Part shown: positions 63,750-64,000 of the stretch, in pieces
How positions within the stretch are numbered: position 1 is the first letter of the stretch
Layout of the letters: each line of letters begins with the position of its first letter
Assembly: GCF_000768705.1 (NCBI RefSeq)
Contig: NZ_AVPJ01000009.1
Location: 82,266-146,265 of the forward strand
Direction: 5' to 3'
DNA: 64,000 bases
Origin: Knoellia sinensis KCTC 19936
GTDB lineage: Bacteria > Actinomycetota > Actinomycetes > Actinomycetales > Dermatophilaceae
Notes under the pieces: generated by a model
Told to the model about the DNA's origin: nothing
The model's input: only the letters and a program-made list of their open reading frames with translations
Database searches by the model: none
Position numbers and translations under genes: made by a program

Positions 63750-64000
63750 GTGGCAAAGGTCCGAGTCAGCGCACTCGCCAAGGAAGTCGGAGTGACCAGC
63801 AAGGTCCTCCTCGAGCGCCTCAACGAGATGGGCGAGTACGTCAAGTCGGCGTCCTCCACCGTCGAGGCCCCGGTCGTGCGCCGGTACCAGGAGAAGTACC
63901 CCGTCGAGAAGACGGCATCCGCAGAGGCACCCGCCAAGAAGGCTGCAGCCAAGAAGGCCACCCCGGCCCCGGCTGCGCCTGCTCCGGCCGCGCCTGCTGC
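63750..64000 (+). CDS. infB: Translation initiation factor IF-2, N-terminal part (partial)
   Basis: The first 83 codons of IF-2, which brings fMet-tRNA to the 30S subunit with GTP. It begins [36 protein letters not shown], the conserved IF-2N domain, and then enters the Ala/Lys/Pro-rich linker typical of actinobacterial IF-2. The GTG at 63750 follows AGGAGA (63740-63745). The gene continues past the window end. Confidence 0.96.
   Translation, partial: MAKVRVSALAKEVGVTSKVLLERLNEMGEYVKSASSTVEAPVVRRYQEKYPVEKTASAEAPAKKAAAKKATPAPAAPAPAAPA

Noticed and set aside
1..64000. Prophage, insertion sequence or integrative element
   Set aside because: No transposase, integrase, phage structural gene or tRNA-flanking direct repeat was found; gene order follows the actinobacterial core around the accessory stretches.
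1..64000. tRNA or rRNA genes
   Set aside because: I looked through the spacers longer than about 80 bases and saw no cloverleaf with a T-loop GTTCGAATC-type sequence or rRNA signature.

Overview
The window is high-GC (roughly 69% by eye), dense, mostly ATGA/GTGA-coupled bacterial DNA from an actinobacterium. The order pyrH-frr-cdsA-rlmN, dxr-rip1-ispG, proS, rimP-nusA-ylxR-infB is the conserved actinobacterial order. A LexA box of the TCGAAC-N4-GTTCGA type, a 13E12-type DUF222/HNH gene and aerobic (cobG-type) cobalamin genes agree with this. I infer Micrococcales, probably Intrasporangiaceae (Janibacter/Knoellia/Terrabacter-like); the genus is a guess.

Layout. (1) 1-2.9 kb: translation and phospholipid block (end of pyrH, frr, cdsA, rlmN). 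(2) 3-16 kb: accessory genes between rlmN and dxr: a frameshifted GNAT gene, a lipoprotein resembling copper type II monooxygenases, a NarL-type two-component pair, a LOG-family protein divergent from a phospholipase-D-like protein, a methyltransferase, an aldehyde dehydrogenase, a barnase-like RNase with its barstar-like inhibitor, and a thioesterase. (3) 16-20 kb: non-mevalonate isoprenoid genes dxr and ispG flanking the site-2 protease rip1, with a cluster of short repeats ahead of ispG. (4) 20-27.7 kb: GNAT, small membrane proteins, an ATL-HhH fusion, a CBS protein, proS, a HAD hydrolase, a TauE-type transporter and a frameshifted P-loop kinase. (5) 27.7-54 kb: a nearly complete aerobic cobalamin locus with two cobalamin riboswitches and four gene fusions (CobB-CobC, ChlI-ChlD, CobI-CobJ, BluB-CobT). 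It is interrupted by an SRPBCC gene and an SOS-controlled DUF222/HNH gene carrying eleven 36-bp tandem repeats. (6) 54-61.4 kb: PhzF, DUF255 protein, type II NADH dehydrogenase, a TetR regulator with two visible operators, an antibiotic-kinase-like protein and a Tat lipoprotein. (7) 61.4-64 kb: rimP, nusA, ylxR and the start of infB.

How the genes work together. The cob genes cover uroporphyrinogen III to cobalamin: CobA, CobI-CobJ, CobG, CobM, CobF, CobK, CobL, CobH, CobB, CobN plus the ChlI-ChlD chelatase, CobO, CobQ, CobC/CbiB, CobU, CobS, BluB/CobT and possibly a CobC-type phosphatase. Only a corrinoid reductase and CobE are not seen. The riboswitches lead the chelatase-to-cobU operon and the cobN operon, so cobalt insertion and late steps should be repressed by cobalamin.

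The most unusual signal is not a gene. The 9-mer ACGGCATAC (either strand) occurs about 33 times by hand count and its 7-bp core about 52 times. It sits in all reading frames and in spacers, often forcing rare TAT, GCA or ATA codons, and it forms a 20-bp inverted pair after rlmN. A second repeat family (28-42 bp units) clusters before ispG and also forms the first codons of cobF.
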